Part shown: piece by piece, positions 4,626 to 9,752 of the stretch
Layout: every line of letters starts with the position of its first letter
Numbering within the stretch: position 1 is the stretch's first letter
From: Candidatus Kaiserbacteria bacterium
GTDB taxonomy: Bacteria; Patescibacteriota; Minisyncoccia; Phycocordibacterales; UBA2100
Assembly: GCA_019247335.1 (NCBI GenBank)
Contig: JAFAPB010000017.1
Coordinates: 1-9,752 of the forward strand
Direction of reading: 5' to 3'
Length of the DNA: 9,752 nt
Position numbers and translations under genes: made by a program
The notes under the pieces: model-generated
The model's database searches: none
What the model was told of the DNA's origin: nothing
The model's input: the letters and a program-made list of their open reading frames with translations, nothing else

Positions 4626-5705
4626 TCAGTACGGGAAGAACGACGAAACGCCGGCAAGCTTGCGCTTGTAATCCCGCGTCTCCGGGAGCAGGCATCCGTC
4701 GCCACGCGCGAGCCAGCACACGGCGCGGCGTGCGCCGCTGTTGTACGAGATCGCAAGGAAACCGCCCTGCTTCTCCGGATCCTTCAGCATCTCCTCCCGT
4801 TGCTCGGGAGACGCCTGCCGCATGTCGGAGTCGAAGAGCAGAAGCGAGGCGAGCGCGGCGTTCACGTGATCGTTCATGCCGGCCGGGAAGGCGGCATGGA
4901 GCTTCGCATCCGGATATTGCTGCCGGATGGCGGCGTAGGTGCGCGGGATGAACTGGAAGAGTCCGCGCGCCTTGGCCGTCGAGATCGCGAACGCATACGC
5001 GCGCTCGCGGTTTGCGCCGATCGTCGTCAACACCTCGTTGGTGAGATCGCCGATCGTCGTCGTCTTCAGCCTTGAGGGATCTTGATGCTCGATGATGGCG
5101 AGCTTCAGCGCGACTTTGATCGGGACGATTTCCGCGACCGTCTTACCGGGGAACGCTTCCGAGTCGACGTGTTTGGCACGTTCGTACGCTTTCTCAAGGA
5201 CGGTCTGCAGATACGCGAGACCGTTCGCACGCATCTTCGGCGTGTCGAGATTGGCCGTGAAGGGTGTATAGATCGCCTCCACATACCGGCCAAGCTTGAT
5301 GACGCGACGATTGGCGAGGACGACGTAGCCCTCGGGCACCTTCACGATGAAGTTCGTGTTGACGCCGTTGGCCTTCTCCCAGTCGATCTCGAAGCCGAGC
5401 GAGTTTGCCCCGTCCTTCTCCATGCGGACGAGCTCGATCTCCGGCTTGTCGCGATGCTTGACCGCGAGGATGATGTTGTAGCTCTTGAGCGCGCCGCGTT
5501 CGACAGTGAATCCGGCGGTCTCGTGCTTCAGCATCGCCTTCGCGACATCGATCTCCTTCGTGAAGTCATGATCGTTGTGCAGCCGGGGCTTGCCCGGCAG
5601 CTTCCCGAGTTCGGTCGGGAAGACGACCTTGAGGATCGGGGATTGCGCATGCGCCGCCCCCAGGGTCGTCAGCACGGCGAAAGCCGTGATCAGTATTTTC
5701 CGCAT
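4626..5705 (-). CDS. Secreted lytic-transglycosylase-like (SLT fold) protein
   Basis: This 359-residue protein begins with a clear signal peptide (MRKILITAFAVLTTLGAAHA, likely cleavage after Ala20), so it acts outside the membrane. Residues 30-190 are not recognised. Residues about 198-350 resemble the SLT/GH23 fold: a candidate catalytic Glu206 in IIEHQDP, ARGLFQFIPRTY (246-257), corresponding to the family ARGLMQ..P.T, a helix around DHVNAALASLLL, ISYNSG (319-324), corresponding to AYNAG, and ETRDYKRK near the C-terminus. Such enzymes cleave peptidoglycan glycan strands, forming anhydromuramic ends. Cys330 and Cys338 could form a disulfide. The start has a Shine-Dalgarno-like AGGGAG 9 nt upstream, unlike most genes here. 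It is divergent from mraZ across a shared control region. Confidence 0.82.
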   Translation of the reverse strand: MRKILITAFAVLTTLGAAHAQSPILKVVFPTELGKLPGKPRLHNDHDFTKEIDVAKAMLKHETAGFTVERGALKSYNIILAVKHRDKPEIELVRMEKDGANSLGFEIDWEKANGVNTNFIVKVPEGYVVLANRRVIKLGRYVEAIYTPFTANLDTPKMRANGLAYLQTVLEKAYERAKHVDSEAFPGKTVAEIVPIKVALKLAIIEHQDPSRLKTTTIGDLTNEVLTTIGANRERAYAFAISTAKARGLFQFIPRTYAAIRQQYPDAKLHAAFPAGMNDHVNAALASLLLFDSDMRQASPEQREEMLKDPEKQGGFLAISYNSGARRAVCWLARGDGCLLPETRDYKRKLAGVSSFFPY

Positions 5706-5757
5706 CGTCTTCAGCTCCCTGTTTTGATTGCGAGTGAGCCGTTTAAGGCCCTATTAG

Positions 5758-5766
5758 TACCACTTT
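5758..5766 (-). promoter_or_regulatory. AAAGTGGTA box 1, transglycosylase side
   Basis: AAAGTGGTA on the minus strand, identical to the box at 5909-5917 next to mraZ and to 5783-5791. It lies 25 bp downstream of box 2, in the predicted leader of the transglycosylase gene. It may overlap a second weak promoter (TTGACG at 5779-5774). Confidence 0.55.
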
Positions 5767-5778
5767 AAGCTATCGTCA

Positions 5779-5807
5779 ATTCTACCACTTTTAACAATAA
5801 ATGTCAA
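5779..5807 (-). promoter_or_regulatory. Promoter of the transglycosylase gene with AAAGTGGTA box 2
   Basis: On the minus strand TTGACA (5807-5802, perfect -35), a 17-bp spacer and TAGAAT (5784-5779, 5 of 6) form the strongest sigma70-type promoter in the window. The last bases of the spacer and the start of the -10 are the AAAGTGGTA box (5791-5783), so a protein bound there would block polymerase. The resulting leader is about 67 nt with a Shine-Dalgarno. Confidence 0.75.
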
Positions 5808-5811
5808 TGAG

Positions 5812-5820
5812 TTATACACA
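5812..5820 (+). promoter_or_regulatory. DnaA box (TTATACACA)
   Basis: TTATACACA fits the bacterial DnaA-box consensus TTATNCACA exactly. It lies just upstream of the transglycosylase -35 and faces the second box at 5853-5861. The sequence match is direct; binding is inferred. Confidence 0.55.
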
Positions 5821-5852
5821 CCTTATTGAGACCCGCTCGCTACCAGAGGCGG

Positions 5853-5861
5853 TGTGGATAA
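5853..5861 (-). promoter_or_regulatory. DnaA box (TTATCCACA on the minus strand)
   Basis: TGTGGATAA on the plus strand is the complement of TTATCCACA, the strongest known DnaA box form. It is inverted relative to the box at 5812-5820, with 32 bp between them, and lies 6 bp upstream of the putative mraZ -35 (TTGAGG). Confidence 0.6.
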
Positions 5862-5866
5862 CTGCC

Positions 5867-5917
5867 TTGAGGTAGGGTATAGTGGTGTATATTTTATCTC
5901 AGTGGGATAAAGTGGTA
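5867..5917 (+). promoter_or_regulatory. mraZ promoter and AGTGG operator
   Basis: TTGAGG (5867-5872) with TATTTT (5890-5895, 17-bp spacer) or TATATT (5888-5893, 15-bp spacer) is the likely promoter. Three direct AGTGG boxes start at 5881, 5901 and 5911, spaced by 20 and 10 bp, so they lie on one face of the helix; the first sits between -35 and -10 and the other two lie at the start site. TGG repeats with 10-bp periodicity upstream of mraZ are the known operator type for MraZ (TGGGN with 5-nt spacers in E. coli, AAAGTG-type boxes in mycoplasmas). The last box reads AAAGTGGTA. Autorepression by MraZ is inferred. Confidence 0.7.
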
Positions 5918-5921
5918 AAAC

Positions 5922-6365
5922 ATGACAATGCTGCTGATCGGCGAATACGAGCACACGCTGGATGAGAAGAAGCGCGTTTCGCTTCCGAAAGCGTTCCGCG
6001 CCCGACTGGGGAAACGTGTCGTAATGACCCGAGGCCTCGACAACTGTCTCTTCATCTACTCGCCGAATGACTGGCAGAAGGTGGCGGAGAAGCTGCAATC
6101 GCTTTCGATCGTCAACGAGGACACGCGCGGCTTCAATCGCTTCATGCTTTCGGGCGCTGCGGAAGTCGAGGTGGACGACGTGGGACGCATCTTGGTCCCG
6201 GATCACCAGAAAGAGTATGCGCAGCTGAAGAAAAATGTCGTGTTTACCGGCGTATCAGACCATGTCGAGGTCTGGGATGCTCTCCGGTGGAAAGGCTATA
6301 AGGCTCGCATCGAAAAAGATGCGGAGAAGATGGCCAAGAAACTCGGAGAGATCGGCGCCTTGTAA
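5922..6365 (+). CDS. mraZ: Transcriptional regulator MraZ
   Basis: A 147-residue protein of normal family length. Two SpoVT/AbrB-like swapped-hairpin domains are visible: GEYEHTLDEKKRVSLPKAFR near the N-terminus and AEVEVDDVGRILVP near residues 80-95. MraZ forms ring oligomers and in studied bacteria binds repeats upstream of its own gene, regulating the division and cell-wall cluster it heads. Two in-frame ATGs (5922 and 5928) are possible starts. The first is listed, but the second (MLLIGEY) gives the commoner N-terminus. No Shine-Dalgarno is seen; the last AGTGG box lies 6 nt before the ATG. A 76-bp gap to the chosen rsmH start follows. Confidence 0.95.
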   Translation: MTMLLIGEYEHTLDEKKRVSLPKAFRARLGKRVVMTRGLDNCLFIYSPNDWQKVAEKLQSLSIVNEDTRGFNRFMLSGAAEVEVDDVGRILVPDHQKEYAQLKKNVVFTGVSDHVEVWDALRWKGYKARIEKDAEKMAKKLGEIGAL

Positions 6366-6441
6366 TCCGGTGGCTTCGAGCCGTCGGGGGATTATTTCAA
6401 ACGTCATGCGCACGCGACGCTCACTATCCTCCGGCGACTCG

Positions 6442-7368
6442 ATGCCGTCAGGGCATCGAACTGTTCTTTTACACGAAGCGATAGACGCGCTCAATATCGA
6501 GCCGTCGAATATCGTGCTCGACGGAACGCTCGGCGGAGCGGGCCATGCCCAGGAGATCCTGCGGCGGCTCGGACCGGAAGGGCGATTGATCGCGCTCGAT
6601 GCGGATAAGGACGCCATAGAACGTGCAGCAGAGATTTTCAAAAACGATGCACGCGTACATTTAATACACGACAACTTTCGTAATCTCGGCGACCGGCTCG
6701 CATCGCATGGCTTCGATCAGATCGACGCGGCGGTATTCGACCTCGGCTGGAGCGGCTATCAGCTCGCAAGCGGACGAGGATTCTCATTCCTCTCCGACGA
6801 GCCCCTTTCCATGACGTACGACGAAGCGCAGCCGCTCACGGCGGCAACGATCGTCAACAAATGGGAAGCGTCGTCGATCGAAGATGTCATCCGTGGCTGG
6901 GGCGAGGAGCGATACGCGAAACGTATCGCCAAACGGATCGTCAGCGAACGCGAGAAAAAAACGATCGCGACTGCACGCGAGCTTGCGGAAATTGTGAAAG
7001 CGGCGGTGCCGGCACCGTATCGGCATGGACGCATTCATCCCGCGACGAAGACCTTCCAGGCACTCCGCATCGCCGTCAACGACGAGCTCGGCGCGCTCGA
7101 AGACGGGCTCGCGAGCGCGTGGCGGATGCTCGCTCCGGGCGGCAGGATCGCTGTCATCACCTTCCACTCGATCGAGGACCGCATCGTAAAGCGCCTCTTC
7201 CGCGAGCGTGAAGACGAGGGAAGCGGAAAGCGTGTCACGAAAAAACCGCTGACGCCGTCGGAAGAAGAGATCGCAACAAATCCGCGATCGCGTAGCGCAA
7301 AGCTTCGGGTAATAGAAAAATTGGAATATGAAAAAGGCACTCAAGATCAGCAAATACATTCCGTCTGA
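6442..7368 (+). CDS. rsmH: 16S rRNA (cytosine-1402 N4)-methyltransferase
   Basis: A 308-residue SAM-dependent methyltransferase that modifies C1402 in the ribosomal decoding site. Motifs are GHRTVLLHEAIDAL at the N-terminus, the SAM loop DGTLGGAGH (27-35), DLGWSGYQL, corresponding to the family DLGVSSxQL, FSFLSDEPLSMTYD, TFQALRIAVNDELGALE, and PGGRIAVITFHSIEDRIVK. The usual SS in DLGVSS is replaced by SG. The frame is open from 6235, inside mraZ. The ATG at 6442 is chosen because it gives the family N-terminus and normal length; ATG 6406 would add 12 residues. The last 41 bp overlap the next gene, indicating translational linkage within the cluster. Confidence 0.94.
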   Translation: MPSGHRTVLLHEAIDALNIEPSNIVLDGTLGGAGHAQEILRRLGPEGRLIALDADKDAIERAAEIFKNDARVHLIHDNFRNLGDRLASHGFDQIDAAVFDLGWSGYQLASGRGFSFLSDEPLSMTYDEAQPLTAATIVNKWEASSIEDVIRGWGEERYAKRIAKRIVSEREKKTIATARELAEIVKAAVPAPYRHGRIHPATKTFQALRIAVNDELGALEDGLASAWRMLAPGGRIAVITFHSIEDRIVKRLFREREDEGSGKRVTKKPLTPSEEEIATNPRSRSAKLRVIEKLEYEKGTQDQQIHSV

Positions 7369-7735
7369 ACACCAGGCGAAGTTGAACCTCTTCGTCTCGA
7401 AGCGGCGTATTTCGCTCGCGATCGAGCATCCCTACGAGCGGCTCGCGCGCCAGGCGCTCCTCGCGCTGCTTTTGATCTTCATACTCGCGTACATCTATTT
7501 CGTCGCCGCATCGGTTTTGAATATCATGGCGCGCAAGGAAGCGAACGCGCAGACCGCTTCGCTCCAAAGCGCGATTGCTTCGATGGAAACGCAATACTTC
7601 GCGCTCTCGCAGGAAGTGACGCCGGCGAGCGCAGGCGATATCGGCCTCGCGCCGCTTGCAGAAACGCATTACGTCTACCGGCCGGGCAACGCGGCATCCG
7701 CGGCGCTTGATACAATGGGCCGCAATGCGATCTAG
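7328..7735 (+). CDS. FtsL-like bitopic division protein
   Basis: The 135-residue product has a basic cytoplasmic N-terminus (about 42 residues), one membrane segment (about 43-64, ALLALLLIFILAYIYFVAAS), and then a helix at residues 68-97 with the hydrophobic spacing of a coiled coil, followed by a short tail. This topology, the small size, and the position between rsmH and ftsI are those of FtsL, which bridges FtsI/FtsW with FtsQ and FtsB-type partners at the septum. FtsL sequences diverge too far for motif recognition, so the call rests on topology and synteny. It overlaps rsmH by 41 bp and ftsI by 11 bp. The cytoplasmic tail is longer than in many FtsL proteins. Confidence 0.7.
   Translation: MKKALKISKYIPSEHQAKLNLFVSKRRISLAIEHPYERLARQALLALLLIFILAYIYFVAASVLNIMARKEANAQTASLQSAIASMETQYFALSQEVTPASAGDIGLAPLAETHYVYRPGNAASAALDTMGRNAI
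7708..7716 (+). promoter_or_regulatory. Possible internal extended -10 before ftsI
   Basis: TGaTACAAT lies in the 3' end of the FtsL-like gene and ends 8 nt before the ftsI ATG, in the same place relative to the start codon as the -10 elements of other genes here. It could give a leaderless ftsI mRNA in addition to read-through from upstream. Confidence 0.45.
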
Positions 7736-9440
7736 GCTTCTCGTTCGCGTACGCGTGATCTGCAGCGTTTTTGTCGCGATCGCCGTACTGCTCATTCTTC
7801 GCCTGTACTTCGTGCAGATCGTGCACGGACAGGAATATGCGCGCAGCGCGATGGGGCAGTATGTGGAACCGAGCCCGGACACGCAGAGCCGCGGGAATAT
7901 CTATTTCACGACCAAAGACGGCGCGCTCGTCGCGGCGGCTGTCATGCAATCGGGCTGGCGCATCGCGATCACGCCGAAAGATATCACCGATCCCGCGAGT
8001 GCGTATGCGAAGCTCAATGCGATAACGCCGATCGATCAGGAGCGCTTCATCACGAGTGCGTCGAAGAAAGACGACCCGTATGAGGAGGTGGCGTTTCGTG
8101 TCGATGACGCGGCCGCCACGAAGATCCGCGCGCTCAAGATCCCGGGAGTGCTTCTCGTGCGTGACCAGTGGCGCGCGTATCCGGGCGGCGACCTTGCCGC
8201 GCAGGCGGTCGGCTTCGTCGGGTATAAGGGCGATACGAAAGTCGGCGTCTACGGATTGGAGCGAGAGTGGAACGACACGCTGACCGAAACGACATCAGGC
8301 CTCTATGTGAATCCTTTTGCGGAAATTTTTACCAACGTGACGGCAATGGTCTCCTCGGATCCGGCCGCGCACCAAGGAGATATCGTGACCTCGATCGAGC
8401 CGAACGTGCAGGCGCAGCTCGAGAAAACGCTCGATACCGTCATGCGCGATTACACGCCGCGGCTCGCCGGCGGCATCGTCATGGATCCGCATACGGGCGA
8501 GATCGTTGCGATCGCGAATCGTCCCGCGTTTGATCCGAATACATACAACACCGTGAGCGATCCGTCTGTCTACGCTGATGCGCTTGTCGAAGGCCGCTAC
8601 GAACTCGGCTCGATCATGAAACCGCTCACGATGGCAACCGGTATCGATACCGGCGCCGTCACGCCGGCAACAAAATATGATGACACCGGTTGTCTTGAGC
8701 GCAGCGGCAAGACTATCTGCAATTACGATCACAAAGCGCGCGGCGTCGTCCCCATGCAGGAAGTTTTGAATCAATCGCTCAACGTCGGCGCGACCTTCGT
8801 CGCTGATCAAACAGGACACGTGCAATTTACGAAATATATGAAAGCGCTCGGTTTCGGCGAGAAAACCGGCGTCGATCTGCCGAACGAAGTCGCGGGTGAT
8901 CTCTCGCCGCTCGGAGACGGCAAAGGACCGGATGTGAATTATGCCGCGGCGTCATTCGGGCAGGGCGTTTCCATCTCGCCGATCGAGATGATCCGCGCGC
9001 TCGCGACCCTCGCCAACGGCGGCAAACTCCCGAATCCACATGTCGTGACCGGCATCCGCTATGAAAGCGGGATCACGCGGACGATCGACGCGACCTCCGG
9101 CCCGCAGGTGTATAAGCCGCAGACGGTCGATACGGTCACCAACATGCTCACGACCGTGTACGATGACGCGCTTCTCAAAGGCGCGCTCAAGCAGGAACAT
9201 CACACGATCGCGGCCAAGACCGGCACGGCGCAGATCGCTATCCCCGGCGGCGGATACTATACAGATCGCTACTTGCACTCGTTCTTCGGCTATTTTCCTG
9301 CGCACGATCCGAAATTCATTGTCTTTCTTTTTGCAGTCGAGCCGCATGGACAGGAATTCGCCTCCGCGACGCTCGCGCGGCCGTTTCTGGACGTCGCGCA
9401 ATATCTCATCAACTACTACGACATCCCGCCGGATCGCTAA
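7725..9440 (+). CDS. ftsI: Class B penicillin-binding protein, septal transpeptidase FtsI/PBP2-type
   Basis: A 571-residue class B PBP that cross-links peptidoglycan outside the membrane. It has a basic start, one membrane anchor (about residues 8-28), a PBP dimerisation-type region beginning near QSRGNIYFTTKDG, and a transpeptidase domain in the C-terminal half. All three active-site motifs are present: SIMK (296-299, nucleophile Ser296), SLN (351-353) and KTGT (498-501). There is no N-terminal glycosyltransferase domain and no PASTA repeats. The open frame runs upstream to 7656 inside the FtsL-like gene. The ATG at 7725 is chosen because it gives the short basic tail before the anchor and an 11-bp overlap with the upstream stop. 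The placement after mraZ-rsmH-FtsL favours FtsI over an elongation-specific PBP2. Confidence 0.92.
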   Translation: MRSRLLVRVRVICSVFVAIAVLLILRLYFVQIVHGQEYARSAMGQYVEPSPDTQSRGNIYFTTKDGALVAAAVMQSGWRIAITPKDITDPASAYAKLNAITPIDQERFITSASKKDDPYEEVAFRVDDAAATKIRALKIPGVLLVRDQWRAYPGGDLAAQAVGFVGYKGDTKVGVYGLEREWNDTLTETTSGLYVNPFAEIFTNVTAMVSSDPAAHQGDIVTSIEPNVQAQLEKTLDTVMRDYTPRLAGGIVMDPHTGEIVAIANRPAFDPNTYNTVSDPSVYADALVEGRYELGSIMKPLTMATGIDTGAVTPATKYDDTGCLERSGKTICNYDHKARGVVPMQEVLNQSLNVGATFVADQTGHVQFTKYMKALGFGEKTGVDLPNEVAGDLSPLGDGKGPDVNYAAASFGQGVSISPIEMIRALATLANGGKLPNPHVVTGIRYESGITRTIDATSGPQVYKPQTVDTVTNMLTTVYDDALLKGALKQEHHTIAAKTGTAQIAIPGGGYYTDRYLHSFFGYFPAHDPKFIVFLFAVEPHGQEFASATLARPFLDVAQYLINYYDIPPDR

Positions 9441-9447
9441 CGCACAG

Positions 9448-9474
9448 CTGCCCGCGAAGCGCGGCAGTGCCGCG
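9448..9474. other. GC-rich hairpin and overlapping palindrome between ftsI and murF
   Basis: Two mutually exclusive structures overlap. CTGCCCGC (9448-9455) pairs with GCG-C-GGCAG (9459-9467) around a GAA loop with one bulged C. CGCGGCA (9460-9466) is a perfect palindrome with TGCCGCG (9468-9474) around one base. No T-tract follows, so it is not a standard intrinsic terminator. The palindrome ends 1 bp before the putative murF -10, where an operator could lie. Confidence 0.5.
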
Positions 9475-9475
9475 G

Positions 9476-9481
9476 TACAAT
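9476..9481 (+). promoter_or_regulatory. -10 element of murF
   Basis: TACAAT (5 of 6) ends 10 nt before the ATG at 9492, giving a predicted leader of about 4 nt. No -35 is recognisable; the position is occupied by the GC-rich palindrome. Same geometry as for the other genes in the window. Confidence 0.45.
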
Positions 9482-9491
9482 GTGGCCGTAT

Positions 9492-9752
9492 ATGGACTTT
9501 GTGAAGCGCATCGTGATCCTTCTGCTTACGTGGGAGGCCCAGATGGTCCTCAAGCGTCATAAACCGCGTGTGATCGCGATCACGGGCTCGGTCGGCAAGA
9601 CAACGACGAAAGACGCTATCTATTCCGTGATCAGCGAGCACGTCTTGGCGCGCAAATCGATGAAAAGCTACAACGGCGAGATCGGTGTGCCGCTCACGAT
9701 CCTGGGGCTCGAGAGCGCGTGGCGCTCACCGTGGGGTTGGATCGCGAACATC
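9492..9752 (+). CDS. murF: MurF-type Mur ligase (partial, 3' end off the right edge)
   Basis: The first 87 codons are in view. The Mur-ligase ATP-binding loop GSVGKTTTK lies at residues 32-40, followed by KSYNGEIGVPLTILG (58-72), the NNEIGLPLTLL-type motif that marks MurF among Mur ligases. MurF adds D-Ala-D-Ala to UDP-MurNAc-tripeptide. Canonical MurF has an N-terminal UDP-substrate domain of roughly 80-100 residues before this loop. Here only 31 residues precede it, including a hydrophobic helix (IVILLLTW), and an in-frame TAA at 9438-9440 excludes a longer version. An upstream ATG at 9480 would add only four residues. The cyanophycin-type or other Mur-family alternatives are less likely given the cluster. 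Confidence 0.85.
   Translation, partial: MDFVKRIVILLLTWEAQMVLKRHKPRVIAITGSVGKTTTKDAIYSVISEHVLARKSMKSYNGEIGVPLTILGLESAWRSPWGWIANI

Noticed and set aside
4200..5075. 291-codon plus-strand open frame
   Set aside because: It overlaps the coiled-coil ORF in another frame, reads through the terminator hairpin, and is antisense to the transglycosylase-like gene; it is highly arginine-rich with no motifs.
5082..5768. 228-codon plus-strand open frame
   Set aside because: Antisense to the transglycosylase-like gene, which has a signal peptide and SLT motifs.
5706..5921. Chromosomal replication origin
   Set aside because: Two DnaA boxes and moderate AT content are not enough; no dnaA, dnaN or box cluster is present in the window.
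6235..6441. Long N-terminal extension of rsmH
   Set aside because: The extension overlaps the end of mraZ and has no resemblance to RsmH; the family begins at GHRTVLLHE.
8295..8825. 176-codon minus-strand open frame
   Set aside because: Antisense to the ftsI transpeptidase domain carrying all active-site motifs.
1..9752. CRISPR arrays, insertion sequences or prophage genes
   Set aside because: No regularly spaced repeats, transposase or integrase frames, or phage structural genes are visible.

Overview
The window looks like a piece of a Candidate Phyla Radiation (Patescibacteria) genome, most likely a GC-rich Parcubacteria/Paceibacteria lineage. The reasons are CCA-less tRNAs scattered singly between genes, a reduced division and cell-wall cluster (mraZ, rsmH, FtsL-like, ftsI, murF), a MurF that begins almost at its P-loop, an FtsI with an SIMK active site, and a membrane-anchored eight-cysteine protein of a kind often seen in CPR genomes. 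TGA serves as a stop in several genes (guaA, the eight-cysteine protein, rsmH), which argues against the Gracilibacteria/Absconditabacteria code. The exact lineage is inferred, not shown.

Layout. 1-391 (-) is the N-terminal part of a TspO/MBR family membrane protein that runs off the left edge. 392-576 holds its promoter, the tRNA-Val promoter, and a leader carrying a copied fragment of the tRNA 5' end. 577-889 has tRNA-Val(CAC), tRNA-Pro(CGG) and tRNA-Pro(GGG), followed by prs (920-1876), tRNA-Arg(CCG), a secreted or membrane-anchored cysteine-rich protein (2007-2501) and tRNA-Ala(GGC). guaA (2602-4200, -) converges on tRNA-Ala and is divergent from a small coiled-coil ORF (4253-4561). A bidirectional terminator (4571-4599) separates that ORF from a secreted lytic-transglycosylase-like protein (4626-5705, -). 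A 216-bp divergent control region (5706-5921) follows. The division/wall cluster then runs right: mraZ, rsmH, FtsL-like, ftsI and the start of murF, which runs off the right edge.

How the genes fit together. prs makes PRPP and guaA makes GMP, both nucleotide metabolism. The right half is cell-wall growth and division: the MraZ regulator, the 16S rRNA methyltransferase RsmH, an FtsL-like bitopic protein, the septal transpeptidase FtsI and the MurF ligase. A peptidoglycan-cleaving enzyme is placed divergently, and both sides of the shared control region carry the same AGTGG/AAAGTGGTA boxes, so wall cleavage and wall synthesis may be under one regulator, plausibly MraZ. Two consensus DnaA boxes lie in the middle of the same region.

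The main signals beyond ordinary annotation are: (1) a recurring -10 element only 6-14 nt before most start codons, implying largely leaderless mRNAs; (2) the divergent AGTGG-box and DnaA-box region at 5706-5921; (3) a 15-bp helix that would lock the leader to the trailer of pre-tRNA-Pro(CGG); (4) a 16-nt copy of the tRNA-Val 5' end at the predicted transcription start of that gene.
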